DNA of 5,080 nt from assembly GCA_037440525.1 (NCBI GenBank), contig JBBITW010000223.1, positions 1-5,080 on the forward strand, written 5' to 3'. The first letter of the stretch is position 1. Each line of letters opens with the position of its first letter. Position numbers and translations under genes: made by a program. A model generated the notes under the pieces. That model worked only from the letters and a program-made list of their open reading frames with translations. It made no database searches and was not told the DNA's origin. Positions 1 to 5,080 of the stretch are shown piece after piece. This stretch comes from JBBITW01 sp037440525. Its GTDB lineage: Bacteria > Desulfobacterota > BSN033 > UBA1163.

Positions 1-12
1 GACAATTTTGGA

Positions 13-52
13 GAGATTGCTTCGCAATGACAATCTTGAATCGCTCAATTTA
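13..52 (+). repeat. Short palindromic intergenic repeat with conserved tail, left copy
   Basis: A small hairpin, ATTGC (16-20) and GCAAT (24-28) around a 3-nt loop, sits in the phrase GAGATTGC...TCGCAATGAC. It is followed by the 15-bp tail GAATCGCTCAATTTA (38-52). The same tail, preceded by a related hairpin, occurs in inverted orientation at 4965-4979. Over 27 bases (26-52 against the complement of 4965-4991) the two copies differ at only 4 positions. Phrases of this kind are common as dispersed intergenic repeats in environmental genomes, so this is probably one member of a family. No coding sequence is seen in the leader. Confidence 0.6.
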
Positions 53-110
53 GATTTAAATATTTTTAATTTCAGTTATTTAGGGAAATGTTTGGAAAAT
101 ATTAATTAAG

Positions 111-118
111 AAAGGAGG
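111..118 (+). promoter_or_regulatory. Ribosome binding site of the Fe-S small subunit gene
   Basis: AAAGGAGG lies 5 nt before the ATG at 124. It is a near-perfect Shine-Dalgarno match and fixes this start. Confidence 0.85.
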
Positions 119-123
119 CAGTT

Positions 124-591
124 ATGGTATCTATTAATGTTAATGGAAAGAATTACAGGGTTGATGTGGGTGAGGATGTGCCTCTGCTATGGGTAATACG
201 TGATTATCTGAAACTTACCGGGACAAAATACGGCTGTGGTATTGGTGAATGTGGTGCATGCACAGTTTTGATAGACGGTAAGGCAGAACGCTCATGTGTG
301 ATCCCTGTAAAGGAGGCAAAAGGTAAGAAGATAGTTACTATAGAAGGCCTTCCAAAGAACCATCCTGTAAAGAGGGCATGGATCATGGAACAGGTGGTTC
401 AATGTGGCTACTGTCAACCAGGGATAATGATGCAGGTGGCTTCATTTCTCTCACAGAAACCCCTTCCTGATGCAAATCAGATTATAGCCAAGATGGATGA
501 TGTGATTTGCAGGTGCGGGACTTATCCGAGGATAAAAAAGGGCATTAAAACGGCTGTTGAGATTATGAGAAAGGAGGTGAGAAAGATATGA
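124..591 (+). CDS. (2Fe-2S)-binding small subunit of a xanthine dehydrogenase family (IorA-like) molybdenum hydroxylase
   Basis: This subunit carries electrons from the molybdenum centre of the large subunit to an external acceptor. At 155 residues it has the usual family length. The N-terminal plant-type ferredoxin domain supplies C38, C43, C46 and C58 in CGIGECGACTVLIDG...C. The C-terminal four-helix domain supplies C94 and C97 (QCGYCQPG) and C129 and C131 (CRCGTYPRI), so all eight ligands for two 2Fe-2S clusters are present. The CRCGTYPRI form is typical of the isoquinoline 1-oxidoreductase alpha (IorA) branch, which lacks a flavin subunit. It has no signal peptide of its own; by analogy with the family it is probably exported folded, together with the Tat-bearing large subunit. 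Its stop overlaps the next start (ATGA), indicating translational coupling. The family call is firm; the substrate cannot be read from the sequence. Confidence 0.95.
   Translation: MVSINVNGKNYRVDVGEDVPLLWVIRDYLKLTGTKYGCGIGECGACTVLIDGKAERSCVIPVKEAKGKKIVTIEGLPKNHPVKRAWIMEQVVQCGYCQPGIMMQVASFLSQKPLPDANQIIAKMDDVICRCGTYPRIKKGIKTAVEIMRKEVRKI
571..580 (+). promoter_or_regulatory. Ribosome binding site of the molybdopterin subunit gene
   Basis: AAGGAGGTGA, a full anti-16S match, lies inside the last codons of the small-subunit gene, 7 nt before the ATG at 588. It supports 588 rather than the in-frame ATG at 597 as the start. Confidence 0.85.
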
Positions 592-2789
592 CATCAATGC
601 TGACACGAAGATCTTTCTTAAAAGGCTCTCTGGGCGTAACAGGTTTAACTATTGCCGTATCTATAACACCTTTTGGTTATAAAATAGTAAATGCCTCCGC
701 CCAAAAGGAAGGTGTAATTAAGAGTTTTAAACCAAATGTATGGTTCGAGATTAAACCCGATAACATTGTGACCATCACTCTCGGTTCATCTGAGATGGGG
801 CAGGGTAGCCATACCTCCCTTGCAATGATTTTGGCAGATGAACTTGAAGCGGACTGGAAACAGATTCAGGTAAGACAGGGCGGGGCAAGAGAAGAATATA
901 AGAACCCTATTATGGGTGGTCAGATAACCGTTGCAAGTGCAGCGGTGAGGGGATTTTATGAGCAATTGAGGAGGGCAGGTGCTGCTGGGAGGACCATGCT
1001 TGTAAAGGCTGCGGCACAGAGCTGGAATGTCCCTGAAGAGGAGTGTAAGGCAGAAGCCGGAAAGGTGTTTCATAAAAAATCAGGAAAGAGCTTCACTTAT
1101 GGCCAGCTATGCATTAAAGCATCAGGACTTGAGATTCCCAAGGAGGTTAAACTGAAGAGCGAAAAGGAGTTTAAATACATAGGTAAACCAATCCCACGGG
1201 TGGATATACCTGAGAAGGTTTCAGGGAAGGCTATATATGGACTTGATATTTCTATCCCTGACATGCTTTATGCAGTAATTGCAAGGCCGCCTGCTTACGG
1301 TTCAAAGCCCATTTCGTTTGATCAGAAGGCGGCTGAGGGGATAAAGGGAGTATTTAAGGTTGTTCCCACGCCCCATGGTATTGCTGTATGTGGAAAATCC
1401 CTTGAGTCTGCTTTAAAAGGGAGGGATGCACTGCATGTGAACTGGGATAAAGGTTCTCATCCTCAACTTGATAATGATTTTATAGAGAAAAGCCTTATAG
1501 GTGACCTTGATAAAAAGGGTTCAAAGGCAATAGAAAAGGGAGATGTTAAAAAGGCCATGGGTGAGGCATCAAAAAAGGTTGAAGCACTCTATTATGTTCC
1601 TTTCATTGCCCATACAACAATGGAGCCAATGAATTGCACCGCACATGTGCAGAAAGATCGTTGTGATGTATGGGTGCCAACTCAGGGGCAGACTGTAGCC
1701 CAGATTGTCGCCTCTCAGATTTCAGGGTTACCTCCGGATAAGGTTAATATCCATACAACATATCTTGGATGCGGGCTTGGGAGAAGGGCAGCACCTGATT
1801 TTGTAGTAGAGGCTGTAATCATATCTAAGGCGACCGGGAAACCTGTAAAGGTTATTTGGACAAGGGAGGAGGATATAAAATATGATGCCTTTCGGGCTGC
1901 AATGGCACACAGGATCGAGGCTGCACTCGATAGTCATGACAAACTTATTGGCTGGCACCATAAGGTGGTTTCCGGTTCTATTCTGAAGGATATTGATCCA
2001 AAAGCAATAATAAACGGGGTTGATTTTATGAGCCTCTGGGGTCTTTTAGACTTTCCGGGTTCTCCACACAATAACCAGATAATGTATGAAATACCAAATC
2101 TCTATGTTGAGTTTTTAATCTCTGATCTCCCCATTCCTGTTTCACCATGGCGATCCGTTCAGAATGGCCCAAATGCCTTTGTAATAGAATCTTTTGTTGA
2201 TGAACTGGCATATGAGGCAAAAAGGGACCCCCTCGAGTTTCGGCTTGAACTCTTGAAGAATAATCCCCGTCCTCGAAGGGTCTTGGAGGTTGTTGCAGAA
2301 AAGGCAGGCTGGGGCAAGCCCATTCAAAAAGGTATGGGGCGTGGTATTTCACAGCATTCTTGCTTCGGTTCATATGTGGCACAGGTTGCAGATGTTTCCG
2401 TAGATGAAAAGAATGGTAATGTAAAGGTTCATAGGATTGTTTGTGCTGTTGATTGTGGAACTGCGGTTGCTCCCAAGAATATTGAGGCCCAGATAGAAGG
2501 TGGTATAGTAATTGGTTTAAGCTCAGCTTTGAAAGAAGAGGTTATCTTTTCTAATGGTGGAGTAAAATCATCAAATTTTGATGATTATAAGGTAATAAGA
2601 ATGAGTGAGATTCCAGATATCGAAGTCCATATTGTTGAAAGCAAGGAGAAGATTGGAGGTATTGGAGAACCTGGTGTTCCACCTGTTGCACCTGCTGTGG
2701 GCAATGCAATCTACAGTGCCACAGGTGCAAGGATAAGGCGTATTCCTTTTACTCCCCAACTTGTTAAGGCTGCTCTTTCAAGAAAATAG
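588..2789 (+). CDS. Tat-exported molybdopterin-binding large subunit, xanthine dehydrogenase family (IorB-like)
   Basis: Catalytic subunit of a molybdenum hydroxylase that would oxidise an N-heterocycle or aldehyde with water as oxygen donor. Residues 1-38 form a Tat signal (RRSFLKG at 7-13, hydrophobic stretch, plausible cleavage after ASA at 36-38), so the enzyme should act in the periplasm. The 733-residue length fits the IorB type. Family motifs in order are GSSEMGQG (66-73), TTMEPMNCTAHV (343-354), VWVPTQGQT, GCGLGRR (394-400), WTREED (424-429), WRSV (521-524) and GIGEPGVPP, whose E694 matches the catalytic glutamate. Two substitutions stand out: the usual GGGFGRR is GCGLGRR, and the usual YRP after the WTRE-D motif reads FRAA (435-438). 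These loops line the active site in homologues, so the substrate may be atypical. No FAD subunit or cytochrome c subunit follows. Family confidence is high; substrate is unknown. Confidence 0.95.
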   Translation: MTSMLTRRSFLKGSLGVTGLTIAVSITPFGYKIVNASAQKEGVIKSFKPNVWFEIKPDNIVTITLGSSEMGQGSHTSLAMILADELEADWKQIQVRQGGAREEYKNPIMGGQITVASAAVRGFYEQLRRAGAAGRTMLVKAAAQSWNVPEEECKAEAGKVFHKKSGKSFTYGQLCIKASGLEIPKEVKLKSEKEFKYIGKPIPRVDIPEKVSGKAIYGLDISIPDMLYAVIARPPAYGSKPISFDQKAAEGIKGVFKVVPTPHGIAVCGKSLESALKGRDALHVNWDKGSHPQLDNDFIEKSLIGDLDKKGSKAIEKGDVKKAMGEASKKVEALYYVPFIAHTTMEPMNCTAHVQKDRCDVWVPTQGQTVAQIVASQISGLPPDKVNIHTTYLGCGLGRRAAPDFVVEAVIISKATGKPVKVIWTREEDIKYDAFRAAMAHRIEAALDSHDKLIGWHHKVVSGSILKDIDPKAIINGVDFMSLWGLLDFPGSPHNNQIMYEIPNLYVEFLISDLPIPVSPWRSVQNGPNAFVIESFVDELAYEAKRDPLEFRLELLKNNPRPRRVLEVVAEKAGWGKPIQKGMGRGISQHSCFGSYVAQVADVSVDEKNGNVKVHRIVCAVDCGTAVAPKNIEAQIEGGIVIGLSSALKEEVIFSNGGVKSSNFDDYKVIRMSEIPDIEVHIVESKEKIGGIGEPGVPPVAPAVGNAIYSATGARIRRIPFTPQLVKAALSRK

Positions 2790-2799
2790 GTCTTTAGGT

Positions 2800-2845
2800 A
2801 ATTACTTTGTAGGGGTAAATCATAATATGCCCCTACAAAGTAATT
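2800..2845. terminator. Long perfect hairpin between convergent genes, probable terminator
   Basis: The arm at 2800-2815 (AATTACTTTGTAGGGG) is perfectly complementary to 2830-2845, giving a 16-bp stem with a 14-nt loop. It begins 10 nt after the stop of the molybdopterin subunit. On the plus strand the 3' side runs into TTTTAAT, a short U-run, so termination of the plus operon is plausible. On the minus strand no U-run follows, so bidirectional function is uncertain. The GTAGGGG/CCCCTAC core also resembles dispersed palindromic repeats, so this could be a repeat reused as a terminator. The rest of the 91-nt spacer shows nothing further. Confidence 0.65.
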
Positions 2846-2880
2846 TTAATAGTTTACCGTATGAGCAAAATTTTAGATTA

Positions 2881-3852
2881 TTACCATCGCCACAGGGCGA
2901 TGATGAATGTGATAAGAAATACAAAGACAAGATTCATATAGGCCATGAAATAGAAGAGCTTCTCATGAGAGGATTTTTCAACCTTCGAACCGATTGGCAG
3001 TAACTCTGCCACTTCGTGCATTTCAAATATCTTCTCTTCTCCATGAGGAGCAGTTTTTAGCATCTCTGTAAGGTCATAACCAGCAAGATGTTTTTTCATG
3101 TGACTTCCATCCTTCCAGAATTTACTTGCAGTAACATCATATATCTTCCCCTTGTAGGCAAAATATGCAGGTCTTCCTTCTCTGCCATCAAAGTTTTCAA
3201 GTTCTTTTAAAGTCATTCTCTTCTTTTTTATATATTGAGTCACTGCCTTTTCTCTTTTAAGTTTTGGTCCAATATAGAAAGTGACGATAATCGCTGTTGT
3301 AACCATAATTGCAAATAGAATTATTTTAATACCTAAAAGGATCCCAAACCTTGTTGTCCAGAAGGCTGACCATGTTGATATTCTTGAGATCGTTAAAAGA
3401 ACTCCTGTGATGGATAGAATAATAATTCCAAGCCATCCCAGGATCAGCTCCCCCTTGGGAAGACCCTTTGCTGCATATGCTGGCTTAAGGAGGATATGGA
3501 CGTAAAGGATTGTTCCAAACCAGGCAATGGCAGTAAGAAGGTGAAGGTAACCAATGATCAGACGGACAATCTTTTGATAGGTTTTAAGAGGACGATAAAG
3601 ACCTCTTGTTTTAAGATCGTCCCTGAAGCTCTCTCCTGCCTTTGTGAGTTTTCCACCTGTGGGTTCTTCATGGCATCTAAGGCAGTCCAGCTTTGTTTGT
3701 TCAGCATATTGAGGAGTTGCTTTGACATCGGAAGTAGATAGAAAAATCAATAAAAAAATGAAAATCAATATTAATCCATTCCATTTTATCTTTAAGAGAT
3801 TTGAAATCAGCCTTTCTTTATAAAAAGGATGTTCAATCAAACTGTTAATCAA
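2881..3852 (-). CDS. Membrane protein with haem c motif, CopD-like helices and cytochrome b5-like domain
   Basis: Probable membrane electron-transfer protein of 323 residues. In order it has a basic N-terminus and signal or anchor helix (about 26-40, possible cleavage after VKA at 43-45), one CLRCH haem c site (57-61), three helices resembling a CopD-like domain (about 96-122, 135-156, 169-194; H104 and H119 lie in the first), a basic linker (197-212), a cytochrome b5-like domain (about 213-287) and a final helix (about 299-320). The b5 domain is the prokaryotic variant GSHMKKHLAGYDLT...APHG, offering H251, H255 and H270 as haem ligand candidates in place of the canonical HPGG. Positive-inside charges put the haem c site in the periplasm and the b5 domain in the cytoplasm. 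The outermost start is TTG at 3852, overlapping the phosphofructokinase stop (TTGA), but GGAGG abuts it directly. TTG at 3840, 12 nt after GGAGG, may be the true start. No ATG exists near the N-terminus. Partner and function are unknown. Confidence 0.85.
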   Translation of the reverse strand: MINSLIEHPFYKERLISNLLKIKWNGLILIFIFLLIFLSTSDVKATPQYAEQTKLDCLRCHEEPTGGKLTKAGESFRDDLKTRGLYRPLKTYQKIVRLIIGYLHLLTAIAWFGTILYVHILLKPAYAAKGLPKGELILGWLGIIILSITGVLLTISRISTWSAFWTTRFGILLGIKIILFAIMVTTAIIVTFYIGPKLKREKAVTQYIKKKRMTLKELENFDGREGRPAYFAYKGKIYDVTASKFWKDGSHMKKHLAGYDLTEMLKTAPHGEEKIFEMHEVAELLPIGSKVEKSSHEKLFYFMAYMNLVFVFLITFIIALWRW

Positions 3853-4940
3853 CCTCCGAAAGATGTTCCAACAGAGCGTGCAACCCTTATTAATGGATGA
3901 TTTAGCGAAACTTTCCTTGTTCCCCTTGCTACCTCTTTTAATGAAACATCTGAAATGGAATCACCCCTCACCGATACCATAAAGCCATATCTTTTTTCTA
4001 TTACAAGATCTATGGCTTTTGAGCCAAGCCTTGTAGCGAGGATTCTGTCAAAAGGTGTTGGTGTTCCTCCCCTTAATAGATGCCCCATCAGGACTGTTCT
4101 CGTTTCAAGGGAAGTCAGTTTTTCAATCTCCGCACCGAGTATAAAGCCAATTCCTCCAAGACGGATTGGATCAGAGCTTTCCTTAACCATCCTCTGGATA
4201 ACTACATCTCCACCCTTAGGCATTGCCCCTTCAGCCACGACAACAATGCTGAATCTTTTCCCTTTCTTATTTCTATCTATAACCTTTTCTGCGATAATGT
4301 TTATATCGTATGGTATTTCAGGTATGAGGATGATATCTCCCCCTCCTGCAATCCCTGAATAAAGAGCCAGCCATCCTGCCCTGTGACCCATAACCTCTAC
4401 AATCATAACCCGGTGGTGTGATTGGGCAGTTGTGTGAATCCTGTCGATACCTTCTGTTGCTATATATAATGCAGAGTCGAAACCAAAGGTTATATCTGTT
4501 CCCCTTATATCGTTATCTATAGTTTTCGGAACTCCAATAACAGGCACTCCATCCCGAAAGAGTTTATATGCGATACCGAGTGTCCCATCTCCACCAATAC
4601 AGATGAGGGCTTCGATTTCGAGGTTTTTTATATTGGCTATGGCTACTTTTGATAAATCTCTGAAATGTAAGTCTTTACCTTTTCTTACCGGGTAACGATA
4701 AGGATTTGCAATCTTTGATGTCCCGAGGATTGTTCCACCGAGTGTCAGGATTCCCGAAACATCATCATAGTGGAGTGTTCTATATCTATTTTCTAAAATA
4801 CCATGATAGCCATCCTCAATGCCTATTACCTCCATATCTGCCTCAAGAATGGCCTTCTTTGTTATAGCCCTTATCACAGCATTGATTCCCGGGCAATCTC
4901 CTCCACCTGTAAGAATAGCTATCCTTTTACGCCTTTTCAT
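3849..4940 (-). CDS. pfkA: 6-phosphofructokinase, group III (mixed-substrate PFK subfamily), probably ATP-dependent
   Basis: Cytoplasmic enzyme phosphorylating fructose 6-phosphate to the 1,6-bisphosphate, the committing step of glycolysis. Its 363 residues match the single-domain group III length. Motifs are the phosphoryl-donor loop GGGDCPGIN (12-20), GGDGT (116-120), PKTIDNDI (138-145, with D142 as the likely catalytic base), VEVMGHRAGW (181-190), IPE (206-208) and the sugar-phosphate loop GHLLRGGTPTPFDR (286-299). Donor choice in this superfamily follows two positions: G119 in GGDGT favours ATP, while PPi enzymes have Asp there; K139 in PKTIDND replaces the Gly of classical ATP enzymes. 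The G+K pair is the pattern of ATP-using group III enzymes of the Streptomyces type. The MGR segment expected to contact fructose 6-phosphate reads MGH followed by R. The start at 4940 is ATG with AAAAAGGA 10 nt upstream. It is first in an operon with the cytochrome-like gene. Confidence 0.95.
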   Translation of the reverse strand: MKRRKRIAILTGGGDCPGINAVIRAITKKAILEADMEVIGIEDGYHGILENRYRTLHYDDVSGILTLGGTILGTSKIANPYRYPVRKGKDLHFRDLSKVAIANIKNLEIEALICIGGDGTLGIAYKLFRDGVPVIGVPKTIDNDIRGTDITFGFDSALYIATEGIDRIHTTAQSHHRVMIVEVMGHRAGWLALYSGIAGGGDIILIPEIPYDINIIAEKVIDRNKKGKRFSIVVVAEGAMPKGGDVVIQRMVKESSDPIRLGGIGFILGAEIEKLTSLETRTVLMGHLLRGGTPTPFDRILATRLGSKAIDLVIEKRYGFMVSVRGDSISDVSLKEVARGTRKVSLNHPLIRVARSVGTSFGG

Positions 4941-4950
4941 ATAATATTTA

Positions 4951-4958
4951 TCCTTTTT
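4951..4958 (-). promoter_or_regulatory. Ribosome binding site of the phosphofructokinase gene
   Basis: On the minus strand AAAAAGGA lies 10 nt before the ATG at 4940. It is a weaker and more distant site than those of the plus-strand operon. Confidence 0.6.
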
Positions 4959-4964
4959 AATTTA

Positions 4965-5011
4965 TAAATTGAGCGATTCTTAATTGTTATTCCGAGCGGA
5001 GCAAGGAATTC
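4965..5011 (-). repeat. Short palindromic intergenic repeat with conserved tail, right (inverted) copy
   Basis: Read on the minus strand, this is GAATTCCTTGCTCCGCTCGG, then AATAACAATTAA, then the 15-bp tail GAATCGCTCAATTTA (4979-4965). The tail is identical to 38-52 in the opposite orientation. ATTCC (4989-4993) and GGAAT (5005-5009) can form a stem around an 11-nt loop. The element ends 24 nt before the phosphofructokinase ATG, so each copy points into a transcription unit. Confidence 0.6.
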
Positions 5012-5013
5012 AT

Positions 5014-5067
5014 GAGATTGCCACGCAACGACTCCGCCGGATTGCCACGCCTTCGCCTCGCAATGAC
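5014..5067. repeat. Compound palindromic repeat of the GAGATTGCC...GCAATGAC type
   Basis: GATTGCCACGC occurs twice, at 5016-5026 and 5040-5050, a 24-bp period. The second unit closes with TCGCAATGAC (5058-5067), so ATTGC (5041-5045) and GCAAT (5060-5064) can pair. The outer phrases GAGATTGC and TCGCAATGAC also bound the short hairpin at 13-31, so this is a longer relative of the left-end repeat. The region is visibly more GC-rich than the surrounding spacer. No gene is seen between 4941 and 5080. Confidence 0.6.
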
Positions 5068-5080
5068 TGAAAAATAAGAG

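Noticed and set aside
786..2382. Several minus-strand open frames (786-1073, 1728-1961, 2026-2382, 2142-2327) opposite the molybdopterin subunit
   Set aside because: They lie antisense to a gene with intact family motifs throughout, lack credible ribosome binding sites and give no recognisable protein.
2883..2904. Minus-strand hairpin (9-bp stem with one G-U pair, 4-nt loop) over the stop codon of the cytochrome-like gene
   Set aside because: GC-rich and stable, but the next T-run is about 10 nt downstream, so it does not meet the pattern of an intrinsic terminator; it may simply reflect the codons for the C-terminus.
2761..3003. Plus-strand open frame of 80 codons spanning the convergent spacer
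   Set aside because: It overlaps the ends of both genes and runs through the 16-bp hairpin; the product resembles no family.
3955..4362. Plus-strand open frames (3955-4362, 4080-4358) opposite phosphofructokinase, and 3281-3741 opposite the cytochrome gene
   Set aside because: They are shadows of strongly conserved minus-strand genes.
4961..4984. Possible sigma70 promoter on the minus strand, TATAAA at 4966-4961 with ATAACA 18 nt upstream, just before phosphofructokinase
   Set aside because: Transcription would begin inside or at the edge of the ribosome binding site, and the counterpart in the left repeat copy (ATGACA, TAGATT) is weak, so I do not call it.
13..5067. Composite transposon or genomic island bounded by the repeats
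   Set aside because: No transposase, integrase or target-site duplication is visible, and the four genes look like ordinary chromosomal genes.

Overview
The window (about 5.1 kb, moderately AT-rich, strong AAGGAGG-type ribosome binding sites) holds four complete protein genes in two convergent transcription units. The proteins are a Tat-exported molybdenum hydroxylase, a multihaem-type membrane protein and a group III phosphofructokinase. With the small GAGATTGC...GCAATGAC intergenic palindromes, they suggest a Gram-negative, probably anaerobic or subsurface bacterium (Nitrospirota- or Desulfobacterota-like). That placement is inference from gene style only; no phylogenetic marker is present.

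Layout: 1-123 is a leader containing a short palindromic repeat and a 15-bp motif (38-52). Plus strand 124-2789 is a two-gene operon with a 4-nt ATGA overlap. It encodes a 2Fe-2S small subunit and a Tat-signal-bearing molybdopterin large subunit of the isoquinoline 1-oxidoreductase (IorAB-like) branch of the xanthine dehydrogenase family. 2790-2880 is a convergent spacer dominated by a perfect 16-bp inverted repeat, probably a terminator. Minus strand 4940-2881 carries a phosphofructokinase gene followed, with a 4-nt TTGA overlap, by a membrane protein with a CxxCH haem c site, CopD-like membrane helices and a cytochrome b5-like domain. 4941-5080 is the upstream region of that unit and is packed with palindromic repeats. 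It includes an exact inverted copy of the 15-bp motif found upstream of the first operon.

How the genes may work together: the hydroxylase has no FAD subunit and no cytochrome c subunit in its operon, so it must pass electrons from its 2Fe-2S clusters to a periplasmic acceptor encoded elsewhere. The convergent haem protein, predicted to have haem c outside and a b5-type domain inside the membrane, is a candidate partner, but only proximity supports that. Phosphofructokinase is glycolytic, and its tight coupling to a membrane cytochrome is unusual. The most notable features are this cytochrome architecture, the altered active-site loops of the large subunit, and the shared repeat element upstream of both transcription units. 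I see no mobile element genes, CRISPR, tRNA or rRNA.
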